The notes: a model not told the origin generated them from the letters alone. A DNA stretch of 64,000 nt from Cololabis saira (GCF_033807715.1 NC_084599.1:34058750-34122749), one strand, 5' to 3'; counted from the stretch's first letter, positions 1-55,612 are shown. Program-made: numbers and translations.

Positions 1-331
1 AGATATTGAAAGCCGAGGTTATTCTGCAAATAAAAGAGAGCAAACGCACTCACCATAGTGTATCTCTGACTTTTAGACCCAGCAGAACAGAATAAGTCAA
101 GACAGCCGATGCATTTGGATGATAACGGGTTTATGATGGAGAAAACCTTTTGCAACATGAAGTGGTTTTCATATGCCTGATTGGTGCCACTTATCATATT
201 CACAGCGACAGAAAGGAATATCTGCTTTTTAAAAGATATACTCTCAGTGGAGTCTCAGCGTTTTACCTTCCAGGCTTTTATATTTCACTCCACGTTTTCT
301 CTCTTGCATGTTTCCCTCCGTTGCTGCTCAG
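1..331 (+). other. Intron of raver-like gene
   Basis: Upstream intron end. No exon or repeat recognised; ends in a pyrimidine tract and AG at 330-331. Confidence 0.5.
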
Positions 332-11227
<10,896 letters not shown>

Positions 11228-11342
11228 ACCAACCCACCCACCTTAAAGCCTGCAGCCGGGGGAGGGAGGCACGAGCAGCTGGGTGCTGCAGCGCCCTCTA
11301 GTGGCCTTTCTGCGACTGCCGTTTTGCATCCCAGCGGTTGGT

Positions 11343-11348
11343 AATAAA
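11343..11348 (+). promoter_or_regulatory. Proximal poly(A) signal AATAAA
   Basis: Canonical hexamer about 115 bases past the raver-like stop codon; would give a short 3' UTR. Confidence 0.5.
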
Positions 11349-11761
11349 GTCAAGTTCGGGTTGCAAACGGCTCGAGTGAAAGCAAGCCATAGTGCTCTTT
11401 CTTTTTTCCTTTTTCTCTGATTTCGGCACTCATGTACACTTAAATGCACACATAGATACACACGCGTTGCTTTTGTCCTGTTCAAGCCTTAAACTATTTA
11501 ACTGAAACTTGTTTCTCAGTCAGTGTTAACTGTATTTAACTAATATTACCTTGTGCATTGTTTTGTTTTTCTTTCCTAATATATTGTAAACTAAAGTGTA
11601 TTGTATCTAGAAGCGGTGTTGCGGTCAGGTGCGTCTGCCTCTCTCTCTCTCTCTGTCCTGAAGACGGAGATCCGTCAGTCCGACTGACGTCTGTTTGTTC
11701 CTGCTTCACTGCCTTTTATTACCCAGGTTCCTCTGAATCTCTCCGCTCAGAGCAGGAGCCC

Positions 11762-11772
11762 GTGTGTGTGTG

Positions 11773-11815
<43 letters not shown>
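11762..11815 (+). repeat. (TG)n microsatellite
   Basis: Near-pure TG repeat with one C interruption, in the probable 3' UTR. Confidence 0.97.
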
Positions 11816-11816
<1 letters not shown>

Positions 11817-12533
11817 ACTATGCTGTATCTGTAGGAAGTGTCAGCCATTACAATCCCAAACTTTGGGAGCACATCAGGAAAAAATAATAGAAAAGGACCT
11901 GAACTAATTGAAGCTTTGACTTGTGGTGACTAGTTTAACCGACGGACCGTTGTCATGAACACTGAGGGTGAAGGAAAAGGAAAAAAGGCTGTGTAAATAC
12001 TGCAGTGTAGTACAGAATATATGAAGCCATGCGTAATAGACAATATAATAAAATAATGGGTGTTTCCACGCTCTTTTTCAGGGCGGTGTACAACATGAGT
12101 GGAAATAATTTACTAAATGTTGACTTCTTTGTTTGGGTTTTTTTTTTTTGGTTATTCTGCAGTATATTGTTATATATTTGTAATATAATATCGTTCCAAG
12201 GCAATTTAAGTAATTGATTAATGCTGAATCACGATGTATGGACATAAATGTGTTTGTTTTGTCTGGTTTTTAACTTTTGAACCAAATATAAGGGCCCAGT
12301 CCTCCTCCTCTTCTTTTCTTTTATTTTCCATCTTTTTTTTTGTTTATTTTATTCATTTTTATTCTTTCCAGTATAAGTTTTATTGGAGCTTTTTTTGGTT
12401 AACATTTCAGGCCGTGCTGCACGCCGGTTACTAATGCGGAGCGGGGCAGCAGAAATGAAGCTCACACGTGTCGCTCTTAGAAATTAAAAATTTTAATTGA
12501 AGGCAGTGAAACAGGTCCAAGAGCAAAGAAAGG

Positions 12534-12536
<3 letters not shown>

Positions 12537-12593
<57 letters not shown>
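12537..12593 (+). repeat. (TA)n microsatellite
   Basis: Pure TA repeat, 3' UTR region. Confidence 0.97.
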
Positions 12594-12596
<3 letters not shown>

Positions 12597-15500
12597 TATG
12601 ATTTCTGTGGCAGTATTTAATTGGAAGCGACATTTGAATGTCCACAGTGCAAATTATTGCATAATTTCCTGTTTTCTTAAACAGAACTGAGTTTGAACTT
12701 AAAAAGAAAAGAAAACATGATTTGTGCGCAGAGCTGCAGCACTTGACACTGAAACATTTACGTGGTTTTCTGGACAAGAAGCTACTTTTGCAGAAAACAT
12801 TGATGTTGATGGGCAAAGAGAGTAAACTGTCCTTTTTTTTCTTTCTTTCTAAAGAGAAACAACTATTTGTTGTTTCTTTTTTTTCTTTTCAATGACTAAA
12901 TAATAGTTTTCCCCCTTTCCCTACCCTTTTGTACCGCTGCCGTCAGGGTGCAGGGGGGGGTTGTTCATCAGAGGAGAGGGCTTGTTATCTTCATGTTACA
13001 GCGCAGACGTTGCTATAACGACCGGCAATAACTCCAGCTCCTCCGGCTGAAGATGGATGAATGTACAAGTTGTTTCATTTAGCATTTTGGACGTTTTTAG
13101 CCTCGACACACTGGTGCCAGACGGTGCACGTTGTTCCGGCTTCGTCCGTCTTTGTATCTTCACATTCTGCTCACTATTATCTGATTTATATATTTCTGAG
13201 CAGGATATTACTCACCGTGTCACCGTGGCAACAACACAACACTGACAAACCAATAGCACAGGATAAAGGCATCAGTTAGGTGGTGCAGTCTTGTTTGCGG
13301 TGAGGTGGCTGGAAGAGGCGGCGGCGCGATGATGAAAGGGCTAAACGTTAATCTAAGGGCAATAAAAGGACACGGACGCGTCCTGCTGGTTCTCGTGAAC
13401 TCTTTCGCCACAAAGGTTTTGTTTGTGGAGGAGACAAAGAAGTGCAGAGGACGTGAAACTTTTGCACAAATCTTTAGCACGGTTATGTGACGGTACAGTT
13501 GGTGTGCAGGTTTCGTGTGACTCATCTTCTCGTTTTTGTGCGTTCAGCATCTCTAATTTGCTCACTGACCCATTTTGGAAGTGTCTTTCCACACCTTTTG
13601 TGTTTGTTTTCCTCACATGCAGACGACATCAGAGCTCTTCATAACACGTGTTACGTTCAGATTTGTTCCCATTATTAGAACTTGGTCAAACTTTGAATTA
13701 AACTCCCTTTTTTCTTTAAATGTAAGTTTATTTTCTGTCTCACTTGAATTCTGTATTTCCATATTCTTTTTTTTTTTCTACTTCTGCTCACCCATCTTTG
13801 CATTCCTGTTGGCTTCTGGTTTTGGAGGCTCTGCTTCCTCCAGCATGGCTGATATTTGGCCGTGCTGCAGGATATCTGTAAACGGCCTCGTGTGTCTCAG
13901 ATCAGCGCTCGCTGCTGATAACGTTTGTTTTTCTGAGAACTAAACGCCTGAGACATGGATCATGTGGTCTGATTAAAGAGGCGCCGCATGCCGTCGTGTC
14001 AGGTCCTACTTTATCTACCAGTTTTACTTGTTTGTCTCTCGCTCATGTGAATTATCAGTATCCCGGTCAAGCGTTTGCTGCTGCGTCACCTGTTCCTGTT
14101 CGTCCTGGTCGAGAAGCAGCAGATGAAGCTCCATCAACCTCATCCAGTTTGTGTTTCTGGCGATGACATCTCTCTCCATCAGGGTCTCCTCGTCCACGCC
14201 CTCCCGCATTTCCCACTCTTAAGCACTTCCTCTAATTGCTGCTGCTTCCTCTGGTCTTTCCCTGCCGCACTTAGACCTGAACTCGGTCCTGCTCCAGGAC
14301 CAGCGTTTAATTGGCTCGCCTGCCTGAGCGGGGTTGGACGTGGCCAGCTGGGAGTTGCACATCCCCCTCCACCGCTCTAAAAGCTAAGATTTATGTGAAC
14401 GAGTGCATTACAACAGAAGATTCAGGAAAAGCTGAGGCAGCAGAATTAGAAATACATGGTGGCATCAATCATTCATCATCATATCAATCAGTTTGTTTCC
14501 TTCCATTTAAGGATCAGTCAGGAGCCAGTTTGTTGTTGTTGCTGAAGGTCCTATTTTGTGCTCTTACAGACTTTCAAAGGGTCAAAATTGACCAAAATTG
14601 CTGTTTTTTTTAGGCCGTCTCATTGATTAAGCAGTATATAAAAGTTCTCCTTCTGCAGATTGGTCCTCTGAACTTCAGCTTCAGATTGAACCAGCTCATG
14701 CATCTGATCTACTCACATGAATCATTTAAAACAACAAAGCACGCTGCAGCCGTCTCTGTCGGCGTGACGCCCGACTGGCTGAACTGAGGACGGACGGATC
14801 AGACTGGTGCTCACCAGAGCTCACAGAAGATAGAAGATTCTCGTCCACCATCTAACGTTGTGATCAAAGTAAACCGATTAGATTGCAGTTCTTGATGAAT
14901 CCATTTCAAATGGGAGTGATTCTTCTATATTTGTGTTTTCTGAGCAGCATGTGTCGTATTGTTGACCCTCCGTGTCACCACAAGGTCAAACCGAGGTCAT
15001 TACTCCTCTGTAACATCTTGCAGCAGTTGCACAATAGGAATGTGTTCATGTGGCGGTTTTCCTTTTGCCTTCGTGACTTTTCTTTGACCTCGGCTTTGAT
15101 CATCTTTTTCTAAATCAGCACCTCATATTTAAATGTTCAACTTGCAAGAAAAGGTTCATGAACTTTTTTTGTTTTAATGTTTTTTTCTGTTCTTCTCCAG
15201 TTAAACATTTTTATCCCGTTTTAAAATCTTCATTGGACTCCTAATCATGAAGCTCCCGCCCCCGTGCTTCACAGTGGGGCTAACGCTAGGACTTGAGGCT
15301 GAGTGGATCTTTATCAGTTCATCTGGTGGCCTTTTAACTTGCCTTATACTTTCTATGTCTGTTTATCTGTTCTGGGAGAACCGTTTTGTAAAGCAGTCAT
15401 GTTTACGGACTCTTATCCTCGTACTTGGAGCGTGATCTTTTACCAAACGGGGAGATCTGCGATGCTAGACTTAAAGATTTTTTTTTTTTTTAATGTAAAA

Positions 15501-17307
15501 GCGATGTTGTAATTGATCATCATTGTGAATTCTTTAGGATTTTTGTCATCAGAGACAAAAGTGAATAATTAAGCAGCCGGACTTTGCTTTGGTTTATTAT
15601 TCCAGTTAACGTCTGTAGATATTTGAAGGAAATCCAAAGCATCATTGAATCCTTTTGAGCTACTTGTAGGTGTGGGTTTCTGGTTGTTTTATTTATTTTT
15701 TCTTCAGCTCTTCAAAGATTGCATTTATATAATTTTTCCACAACCCATGCTCTGTTGATTTATGCGATAAGATTTGACAGATTTAGTCTATAATTGCTGA
15801 GAAATGATTCCATACCACGTTGTCAGTACAGCAGTCCTAACGGTGCACACGTCAACGCTTTAGTGCAGTAATGTCAGTGATGACGTGCTCGTCCTGCTGA
15901 AACTGCAGTCGTGCACGTCTTTAACTCTTGTGAGTGTTCAGACTTTCCCATCGGCTCCAGATGTGAAACCTTCACAAATAACAGCAGCTTTGTCTGGCTC
16001 TCACCTCAACTCAATTAAAGCTTAATTCAGTTTAGTGTTTCTGGGCCGCCATGACCCAGTGGACGGCAGATGAGCAGAAGTTTGTCTGCGGTTTGAGAAG
16101 CGAGCTGCAAGGAAGAGATGAATGCGGGAAAACAACTCCAGCTGCTCCACATGCAGGGATTTCTTGTCTTTTTTGAACGCGCTGGGATTCAGATCACCTG
16201 GTCTCACGCAGGCCTCCAGATGCGATCCAAGACCTTTTGATTCATCAAAGATCCCAAAGAATAAAACAAACTACAATCTATTGATCAATTTCTTCCGTCT
16301 GAACACGTATAAAATGTTTAAAGTATAAAATATAATTGTGAGCTGTAAGTAAAGAGAATTTACATGTAAGTTTGTACCTGTGACTTGAGCAGCAGGAAAC
16401 CATTGGATAAGGAAGTCATGGATGAAAAGGATTTTTTTTCTGCTTCTTTTGTAAATTAAATGACCTGGGATCATAAAATATGTTTGAAATTACATTAAAA
16501 ATATAGACATAAAGTCTACTTTTTGTCCAACAAAGTGTGAACTGGTACGAAGAACTGCGGTCGAGCTGTTAGCGGTCAGTTTACGTTGTTTTCATAACTT
16601 TTCTCAAAGTGTTTAGAATTGTTTTTTGAGGATTATGCTTTCTTCGTAGGCTAATCCCACATTTCTGAATTAATAACTTGGAACGACATCTGTGAAAGTA
16701 AAGTGCAGCGTTTCTCCCGGATCTGTCGTAGCAGTTTGACCTTGTTTTCCGGTCATGTTGTCATGGCGACCGCCGCTGTTGTTGTAGGTGGCTTCCCGCG
16801 GTAACCTTTGGTTCCAGTCTCTGCGTCACGTAGGAAATCTGGATTTGATTAAGCTTGTAAATATGTGGGAATGGTTTCAGTTGGGAGATGAACGTTTATC
16901 TTTACACGTAAATCTGAGTGCCGAAGAATCATAGGAATGTTATCCCAGCTGTTGGTTTTTTGCTGTTGATTTTTTTTGTTCACCTGCCGTTTCACCAGTT
17001 GATGTGTGCAACGCCTTGTGGCGCTGCAGTTTTCCCTCAGGTTGTTTTTAAAGTGTTAATCTGTTCCTATGAGCACCAACGTCAGATATGAATCTGCAAT
17101 AAGCCTGGTGGTGTTTTACAGAGAGGTTGGTGTTTTGCATAAAGCTGTGACAGCTTTAAAGTTTATGTACATTATATTATTAAGTGCCATCTCAACGTGC
17201 CGTTGGTGCTAAAAATGGTTGGGTTTTTTTTTTTTTTGGGAGAAAGGTTCACCTGTTTTCAAATTTCACCTCCAAATTTTAATTTATGCACTTGTAGTTC
17301 CGTCTGT

Positions 17308-17704
17308 TGCTGCGTTCCATTTACCTCGGAAGTCGGAACTCGGAACTGGGAATGACGTCACAGCCGAGTTATCAGCGTTCCAGTTACAAAGTAGGAAAAC
17401 CAGTTTGTAGTTCGCATATACCACATGAAAAATGTAAATTACACTATAGCAGCATATATATGCCGAACAATACTTGTATACGACTGATTTAGTGTGACCA
17501 AAACTAGAATGAAGTGCTACGAATTTTTACAGAGCTCTCTTCTACTGTTTACAACCGGGGCAGCCATCTTGGAATGTGAACTCGGGGGTGGTGAAGACTC
17601 TCCCACTTTCCCAGTGGGAAATCCCACTTCGAGAGGCGTTCCAGTTGAAAATTCCGACTAGGAACTGGGAAATCCCCACTTCCGAGGACAAATGGAACGC
17701 GGCA
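17308..17704 (+). mobile_element. MITE with TGC(C/T)GCGTTCCATTT ends
   Basis: Left TGCTGCGTTCCATTTACCTC and right inverse GAGGACAAATGGAACGCGGCA. Same family as 20290-20481. No clear TSD remains. Confidence 0.7.
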
Positions 17705-18765
17705 CAAGTCCACCAGGCGGCGGTGTACTGAGGGAAACAGTTCATAACATTTGGGAGTAAAGTCTTGCTTTGTCACTTCATAACAAGGATGTGTTTGTGT
17801 TCTTTAGTCAGATTTTTGGTGTTATAAATTGTGAGTTGTTTCACACTTTATAAACGTGTCCTGCCTCTAAATGTTCGACTTCAGCGCTGCATCATTTTCT
17901 TCAACCAGCCTCATCTATAGAGGGTCTAAAGAACCAGTTCCCACTTCTCATAGGCTTTTGTGGATTGTTTTATTGAAGTCTATAGTATCTGGACTCTGCC
18001 ACCGACGATGCGATTTCCTGATGATTGTTCACAAAAGGAGCCGTTTCTCTAAAAAGATGAAGGTTGCTCTTTAAGCTTATATGATGCTGATGATCTTGAT
18101 TTCTTTTTTTTTTTCCGGAGAGCTGACGTAGTTCAAATGTTTGATCTTCATGATTATTGTTTTAAATCTTCGACTTGAACAGTCATTTTGATTTCTGTTT
18201 GTTCACATCAGAACAGAAAATCTTTAGTACGTTTAAAAAGTACAGTTGAATCAGACTTTTCTGCTTGTGTGAACATTTTCATGATCATAAATATTACGGA
18301 CGGTCAGTGGAAAGGCTGGACTTTGCAATAGTAAATGACTGTGTGAGTGTTTCGATCGCAGATTTGCAATATTTAAATATTTTCTGATTTCACGGCCCAT
18401 TTATTTGCTGTGCTTTTGCTCTTTAAACAGCTTTTGCTTTTCAAATATGTAGATTTTTCTTCTGAACTATACTGTAGATTTTGCTAAATTTTCTATCACA
18501 TTGACATGGATATTGTTTTACTGTGAATATGGTATTTCTACAGCAATTTTAGCATGCCTGTTTACAGCTGTATTATATAGAACAAACCGTTTGATAGTTA
18601 TTGATATCGCTTTAGACAGAAGACAAACATTGACTTTTATTTATTTATTTTTTTCCACTGTGTATTTATGGATACTTTTGTCTTTTTTTGGGGGGAAAAA
18701 AATTATATCTATATATTTCTTTTCTCTTATTTAGAGCAGAGAAAAAATTGTCTTTTACATTCCTA

Positions 18766-18771
18766 AATAAA
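18766..18771 (+). promoter_or_regulatory. Distal poly(A) signal AATAAA
   Basis: Canonical hexamer followed by a TG/GT-containing stretch. It is about 235 bases from the opposing jak1 poly(A) signal and so is the natural end of the convergent transcription unit. Confidence 0.5.
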
Positions 18772-19004
18772 ATGTGGACTGAAGCACATCTTTGTCGTCT
18801 CAACAAATGCCTCTGGTGTCACGGGATGGAGATCTGGCTCAGTTGTCATGACGATGCCCGCTAATTGTTATCAAACACAAGAACCTCCTGGCACATACAG
18901 TACAGTAATATAAAATATTGGTGAATTATAGTAAAAAAATAAAAGCAAACAGTTTTACCCCGCTGCCACTAGTGCTCTCGTTCCTCTGGATTACAGCAAG
19001 ACGT

Positions 19005-19010
19005 TTTATT
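19005..19010 (-). promoter_or_regulatory. jak1: jak1 poly(A) signal
   Basis: First AATAAA on the reverse strand after the stop, about 885 bases downstream. Confidence 0.55.
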
Positions 19011-19894
19011 TTAGGCTGTATTGGTCAGAACTGCTGCATACCCTCAAGTGTCTCTAGGAGACTTGCTACTCGCATCACATCTCTTAACTTGCATGTTATA
19101 GATTTTAGGCTCGGGTACTCGGATGCTAAATATATTATAACTGAAACATAACAAATATAAATCTGTTCATGTGCAAATGCAGCCCAAACCTCTCACAAAG
19201 ATTTCTAATAAGGTTTCAAATCATTTTTGTCCAATCCAGATCTCAACATTTACAAATCTAACACTTGCAAGTATTGAATGTTTACTTATTTTGAAACAGT
19301 GAAAGGCTGCATTTGCACATAAAGAACAGTAAACACATTTATGATTTCAACAAAAAAAAAAACAGACGAATTAACAGAAATCCAGGCAACATTCTCCCGA
19401 TCAGGAGTCCATGAAGGTGCAGTGGTACAAAGATCATCTTCAGTATCCGTGGTAACATCTGCTTCATTGTCCGCATCCAAGTGCTTCTGAACTTGATTTA
19501 TCAGCGATCGTCGCCCCCACTCAACCATAAAAAGCCAGGGTTTCAGCTTTTCTTCCATCCGTCAGCTACATCCGTATCTGCTGCAAGTCCTCGTGAGGTG
19601 ACCAGCTAAACGTCCGGTCACGGACCAAGGCTACAGGTTTTAACACAAATATTCAGCATCCAAAGCGAGATATCAGGATAATATGACGGAAAAAAAGAAA
19701 TTAGGACGTAGCATAATAAAATTAAAGTTGTTTTTTTTAGTCTGTTTGCCATGATTGTGGAGTATAAAGTGGGTGGGTGGCGTCGTGAGGCTGAACAAGC
19801 GCACGTCCATGGGGAATCGCTTTTGCAGTTTGCATCTAGGTCCTACGTAAGCTGCGAGTGGAGCTTCAGTCCTAGAGCGGCCGGCGGGCGACGC
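19005..19894 (-). other. jak1: jak1 3' UTR
   Basis: From the stop codon to the first reverse-strand AATAAA (plus-strand TTTATT at 19005-19010). No repeat is seen in it. Confidence 0.65.
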
Positions 19895-50456
<30,562 letters not shown>

Positions 50457-50609
50457 TCAGATCCCCCAAAAAGTGAACTGAAAAGATGAACAAGAAAAAA
50501 AGAATGAGAATCATTAACACCATTAAGCTTTTATCTGAAGATTTTGTGTGTCGTAGTAAAGTACTAATAAAGAGTGATGGTATAGCCCTTTGGACGTTAA
50601 AAGGTTTGG

Positions 50610-51290
50610 TAGGGCTGTTCGATTAATCGATTTTAAACCGTAATCGCGATTATGTAATTAGAACGATGTTAAAACGTGAAAATCGTAAAATCGATTTTTC
50701 ACTTTTTTTTTTTTTTTTACCTTGTTATATTATTATTATATTAATGATTGATACCATATTAAATGATTGATGGAAATACCTCTCAATACCTGCGACCAGT
50801 GCCCCATGGGAGAGGCTCTTTAGTGTAGGAGGGGGCGTTGTAACATGCCACCGGGCTGCAAAAAACTTGCAAATGTGAATAGCAAATGTAATGAGTGACA
50901 TTACACACCTCTACCTCCTTCATGGGTTGCATTATTATTTAGCATGCAAAGACCCAGTTTAGTTTATTTAGAAAATGTCTTGTTTTATTTAATTGGAAAT
51001 ATAACTTACTGTATGTTTGCAAGTGCTGATTTGCTGATTTTTTTTTAAGAGATAAAACTTTATATTTTATTATATCTTTTCAACTTTTTTTTACAGAGTT
51101 TTGCACTTTATTCATTTATTTTTGGTTTAATAAGAGCAAAGTTTGCACTTAAAGCCCAATGGGGCAAATGTTCAATAAAAAAACAGCATATTTGAAATAA
51201 TTTCTTTGCCTTTTGTCAATTCACAAAATAATCGTAATCGTAATCGAAAATCGGATTTTGAGAGAAATGAGGCAAAATCGAACAGCCCTA
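50610..51290 (+). mobile_element. hAT-type MITE with AATCG repeats
   Basis: Ends TAGGGCTGTTCGATTAATCG and ATCGAACAGCCCTA. Perfect TSD AGGTTTGG (50602-50609, 51291-51298). It begins about 130 bases upstream of the jak1 start-codon exon. Confidence 0.88.
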
Positions 51291-51298
51291 AGGTTTGG

Positions 51299-52657
51299 CT
51301 TGAACTGATATTGCCTGGTTTGATAATCATATGCCAACAACAATACACTGTTTCCCCCCAAAAAATGTTTAAATCGAGTAGTTGAAAAATATTAGCCTTT
51401 GAAGGCTTGTATATCATCATCATATGATAAAATTAGCAATAATACATAACAGTCAGTTGGATCCCGATTAACTCACACACCCATGACAACAACTCTGTAT
51501 CCAGCGTCACTATACAGTATATAATCAATTCAAATACATCCATACTTTTACTTTATTGATCCGTCAAAACAAAAACCTATGACCTTGCAACAAACAATAA
51601 TGATCTATTCAAAAACTTAATGCCTCACCACATTAGAAAATATGCACAAACATATGTTGCCAAATCTCTGACGATGTAGACTAACTGCAGAACAGTAAGC
51701 AACATACCAAGTTCAGATCAATTCTTTTCATCTGTTCACTGTTCAGTCCTGCCTGCCATAGCTCTTGCTTTATTCATACTAAGCTGAAAAAGGCATTGTA
51801 TAATTCTGTTCTGAAAGAATTATTTTCTCACAGTAAGCCTAAACGGAAAACATTTAAATAATCTTTCAGCTTATAAAAGCCAGCAGTGACTTTTCATTTT
51901 TGTGAATCAATCCCAAAAGTCACATTTTTCAACAGATCCCTGTGGAGCAACCCATCTAACAGTTAACATTCCACTCATCTTGATCTTAGCGGCTGAATTT
52001 CTTGAGAAGAGTTTGCCAGTGAGTCATTTTCTGTGTCATACAGTGACTCGTTCAGACACTCCTCCTCTCACCATGTAAAACTAACTAAATACTTTTGTAT
52101 TTTTGTGAGTATGTTTTAAGCATGAACATGTCCTTCAGAAAAGTTTGTGATGTGGTAATTGAACCATAAGAAATGAAACAGCAGAATTCAAGAAACGATG
52201 TTCTACCACAGCCAGCTCCACATTCATCTATTCGTCTGTTTTCCTTTGTTCTGAGGAAAATGGCTGATGTCACGTTTCAAGATTACACAACTAATGATTG
52301 ACCACAAGTATAAGAGGTGGTTTGGGTTTTCTTCATATCCTGAGTGACAATTTTACATGAGAATCAACTCTGGTTCTAAGATTTTTCACAACTTTAAAAA
52401 CAGGAAGTGTTAACTTTGCACCATAGACTGTATAAAACAATGGACAAGGTCACATGACCCACTGGTTTCTGAGTTTTGAGGCCTGTTCTTCTTTGTGCGG
52501 GCGCAGCCATGTTGCTTCCGAAACCGACAGAAACAGTTAGCAAAAATCATCTTTGACAATGTCCACTTTGATTTTGACAGAATTTACGTGAAAAACTGTG
52601 AATGCTAAATCACACCCAGGCGGCTGCTTTGCTCAACAGAAGCTACAAACACACTAC
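51299..52657 (-). other. jak1 5' intron, nothing recognised
   Basis: No bounded element or exon seen. Confidence 0.4.
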
Positions 52658-52665
52658 GTAGTTCA

Positions 52666-53036
52666 TAGGGCTGGGCGACATGACCTGAAATCAATATCAC
52701 GATAAATTGGGCAGTTTTACCTCGATAACGGTAAACCCACAAATGAGTCTCCTGACACTTATTTGAAACTAACACTCAGCGCAGAGCAGCGTAGTCTGTT
52801 AACTCATTTGTTGAATGGGTTGTTGGAGTTACTGTGCGGTGAAGTTAATTTCTCAGCGTGAGAAATACCATGTGTGGCGTGATAGCGCCTGAAGTTTCCT
52901 GCAACGCACGATTCTCAATCTCAATACTTGAGAGCCCTGTTATTTTATCTGCAGCTATGTTAGCCGCTTCTTCGTTTGAACCAGCCATTTTCTTGGGTTT
53001 CCATTCTCATTCAGACTGGATGCGTGGAGTCACATG

Positions 53037-53082
<46 letters not shown>

Positions 53083-53246
53083 GTACACCGCCTTAAAGGG
53101 GAATGAAAATAGACTATCAGCACACACAGTCAAAACAGACAAAAATACGTTTTCTATTTTGATCAAAACACCGAATTTACCGATATGGGAAAATTGACGC
53201 CGGTGAATGTCGGAACTGTAGATTTTTGGTTCATCACCCAGGCCTA
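52666..53246 (+). mobile_element. hAT-type MITE containing (CA)n
   Basis: Ends TAGGGCTGGGCGACATGACC and CATCACCCAGGCCTA. TSD GTAGTTCA/CTAGTTCA with one mismatch. (CA)n at 53040-53079 is inside. Confidence 0.78.
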
Positions 53247-53511
53247 CTAGTTCATGTTCACTGTAAAATGTCATTTCAAGTGGTCCACATTCATGGTAGC
53301 CTTCCAACTCTATCCAAATTACAACCCGTTTACATGTTCCACATGTCCAACCATGCTCACACGAACACAAAAAGGCTCAAAACTGCGCTGGAAAGTATTT
53401 GCTGCAGGTTTTCTTTTCTTATCAATTCTCATTGTTGATTATTCTGCGCTGGAAAGTATTTGCAGCGTCATTACAAACTTTGAGTGATTAACAGCTAATG
53501 CCAAAGACAAC

Positions 53512-54787
53512 TAGAGCTGGGTATCATCACTGACCTCCCGATACGATTCCGATACACTAGGTCCCAAGTTGATACGATATCGATATTCTAGTTACAATAA
53601 CAATTTTGCTTTGGCAATGGAAGGGATTCTCAAAAAAAAAATGTTTTTTCAAAATCGAGGGGCACTGTGGCACAGCTGGTAGTGCAACCGTCTCACAGCA
53701 AGAAGGTCCTGGGTTCATTTCCTGCCGGGGACATTATGGGCACTGAGTGCGTGTTAAAGTTCCCCCATGACTTCAGCGCCCACAGCCTGGGTGGGGTTGG
53801 CAAAAGGGCCTTTTTTGTGTGGAATTTGCATGTTCTCCCGTGTTCTCTTGGGTAGCTAATGTGAGCTACGCTCACAAAAACATGCACACAGTCCTGGGCT
53901 TTACCACTATATCACTCCTCAAGTAAGGAGGAGACTCCCGGGGTTGGTAGAGGGAGCAATGCCCAGGACTGACTTAGGTAGGAGCACCAGGTGATAAAAT
54001 GAGGGGGGAAAAAAACATTAGCTGCACTTGTTCCATCAACATAGCACTGTTTACTTTGTCATTAACGATAAAAGGTCTGCGTTTTATCCCTTCCTGGGAT
54101 AAGTCACATGAGACAGGCTTGGCAAATCAAAAAAGGAGATGTTTTCCCTCATAAAGCAAATATGTTCAACTAGATCATTGTTTCCAAATAGCTTATATGC
54201 CATTCACTCAGATTACATAACTAATGAGCTGAGTTAAAAAACTGAAATGTGAGCCTTCAGCAGACCAAACGTTTTACATTTTTCAAAGATCAAAAGACCA
54301 AAATTGTAAGAGTGTGGATGTCAGGTGTAACAAAAACAGATTCCCCATTTCAAATGAAAAAATATACTAGTGTGGTTGTAGCTAGAAAAGCAGTAAGAGC
54401 GGAAAAGCTAGCGCTAGTCTTGGATGTCACGGTTTGGTAAATCCTATGTTCGCTATTTGATGTTCAACTTTATGTCTTATGTTGTCTTTCAGGAATTCAA
54501 CATTTATGTAAAAATGCAAGTTTTCAGTATACGGTATATAAATGTGTGAGATTCGGCAACTATGCACAAAAATGACTTGAGTTAGGATTGGTTGCTCCGT
54601 GGACTTTTACTTTTATCGGCTATTTTGTGTATGCACACTCGTGCACTTGAACCTGACATCACGAAGACTTATGGGATTAACGAGATGGGGGGAGAAGAAA
54701 GAAAGAGAAATAAATAAAATCGATCTCATGCCCTATTAATCGAAATAGCAAAACTTGAATTAAATACATTGTTTTTACCCAGCCTTA
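53512..54787 (+). mobile_element. Decayed hAT-type element
   Basis: Ends TAGAGCTGGGTATCA and TACCCAGCCTTA are inverse-like, with GATACGATTCCGATAC subterminal repeats. No matching TSD. Contains the SINE-like unit at 53656. Confidence 0.5.
53656..53990 (+). mobile_element. tRNA-like SINE unit
   Basis: TGGCACAGCTGGTAGTGC resembles a tRNA A box and GGTCCTGGGTTCATTTCC a B box, followed by GGAATTTGCATGTTCTCCCG. Nested in the decayed hAT element. Confidence 0.55.
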
Positions 54788-55612
54788 TTGTTCATACAAC
54801 ACTTTTCTGTGAAGTGTTGTGAAAAAACAAATAAGTATGCCTCAGTACTGGCCCAGAAAAAAACTGCATCAGCCAAGCTGTAGTCAGCTCACTTTCCATC
54901 ACAAGCAAAAGCCCATAAGTTCAGTGGGAAGAACTGGCAGATTTACCAACAAATGGAAAACAGATTCTTGCTGCGCAGTTGTAAACTGACTCACTGTAAA
55001 AATAATGGACGAAGCATTAGGTCATGTGACCCTCTGGTTCCTGAAAAGTTGTTTTGAAACCTCTTTTTCTTCATAGTAGGTGCAACCATGCTGCTCGGAA
55101 GTTAACTTTGGCTTTCAGCTCCTTCAGTGGATCCCCACCGAAATACCTCCAGAGATTTACGAAGTATACAGTTTAACATGTTGACTCGACGGCAAAATCA
55201 TAACTGACTGTCCCATTTAGGGACACTGGGATAAAAAAAAAAAGGGGGTAATTAATTTGCTAAGCGCGAAATTGTGCATGAGATATCGAACAATTGAGAC
55301 CGAAAAGGTTTTTTAAACAAGGCTGTAAATATGTTTATTTCTGCTGTAAATTTGACATTTTAAAATGGGAGTCAATGGAGATTGACTCAGTTTTGGAGCC
55401 AACCTCCAGCACCCAATGTGGGAGAACTGCAACAAATCTTAGTTCCACATCAGTCTCAATCCAGAAGTTAGATGGTTGCCGCATTTGGATATCTGGTTTT
55501 AAACTTGTTACAGTAGTTTTTGCTCTTGCAGGCATGCACTACCTGGAGAAAATGCCCATTCTTTCTTTCTTTTGCATTTATTTGTTAAAAGAGGGACAAT
55601 GTACTTTAATGA

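Larger units (their letters stand above)
11228..18790 (+). other. Probable 3' UTR of the raver-like gene
   Basis: No credible coding exon is seen in this 7.5-kb stretch. It is T-rich on the + strand and unusually poor in transposons for this window: only a (TG)n, a (TA)n and one MITE at 17308-17704. A proximal AATAAA lies at 11343 and a distal one at 18766. Alternative polyadenylation giving a very long UTR is plausible but inferred. Otherwise part of this is intergenic. Confidence 0.5.

Noticed and set aside
15247..15435. Small hydrophobic frame in the 3' UTR region
   Set aside because: No homology recognised, no conserved context. The flank GTGCTTCACAGTGGGG looks like transposon debris.
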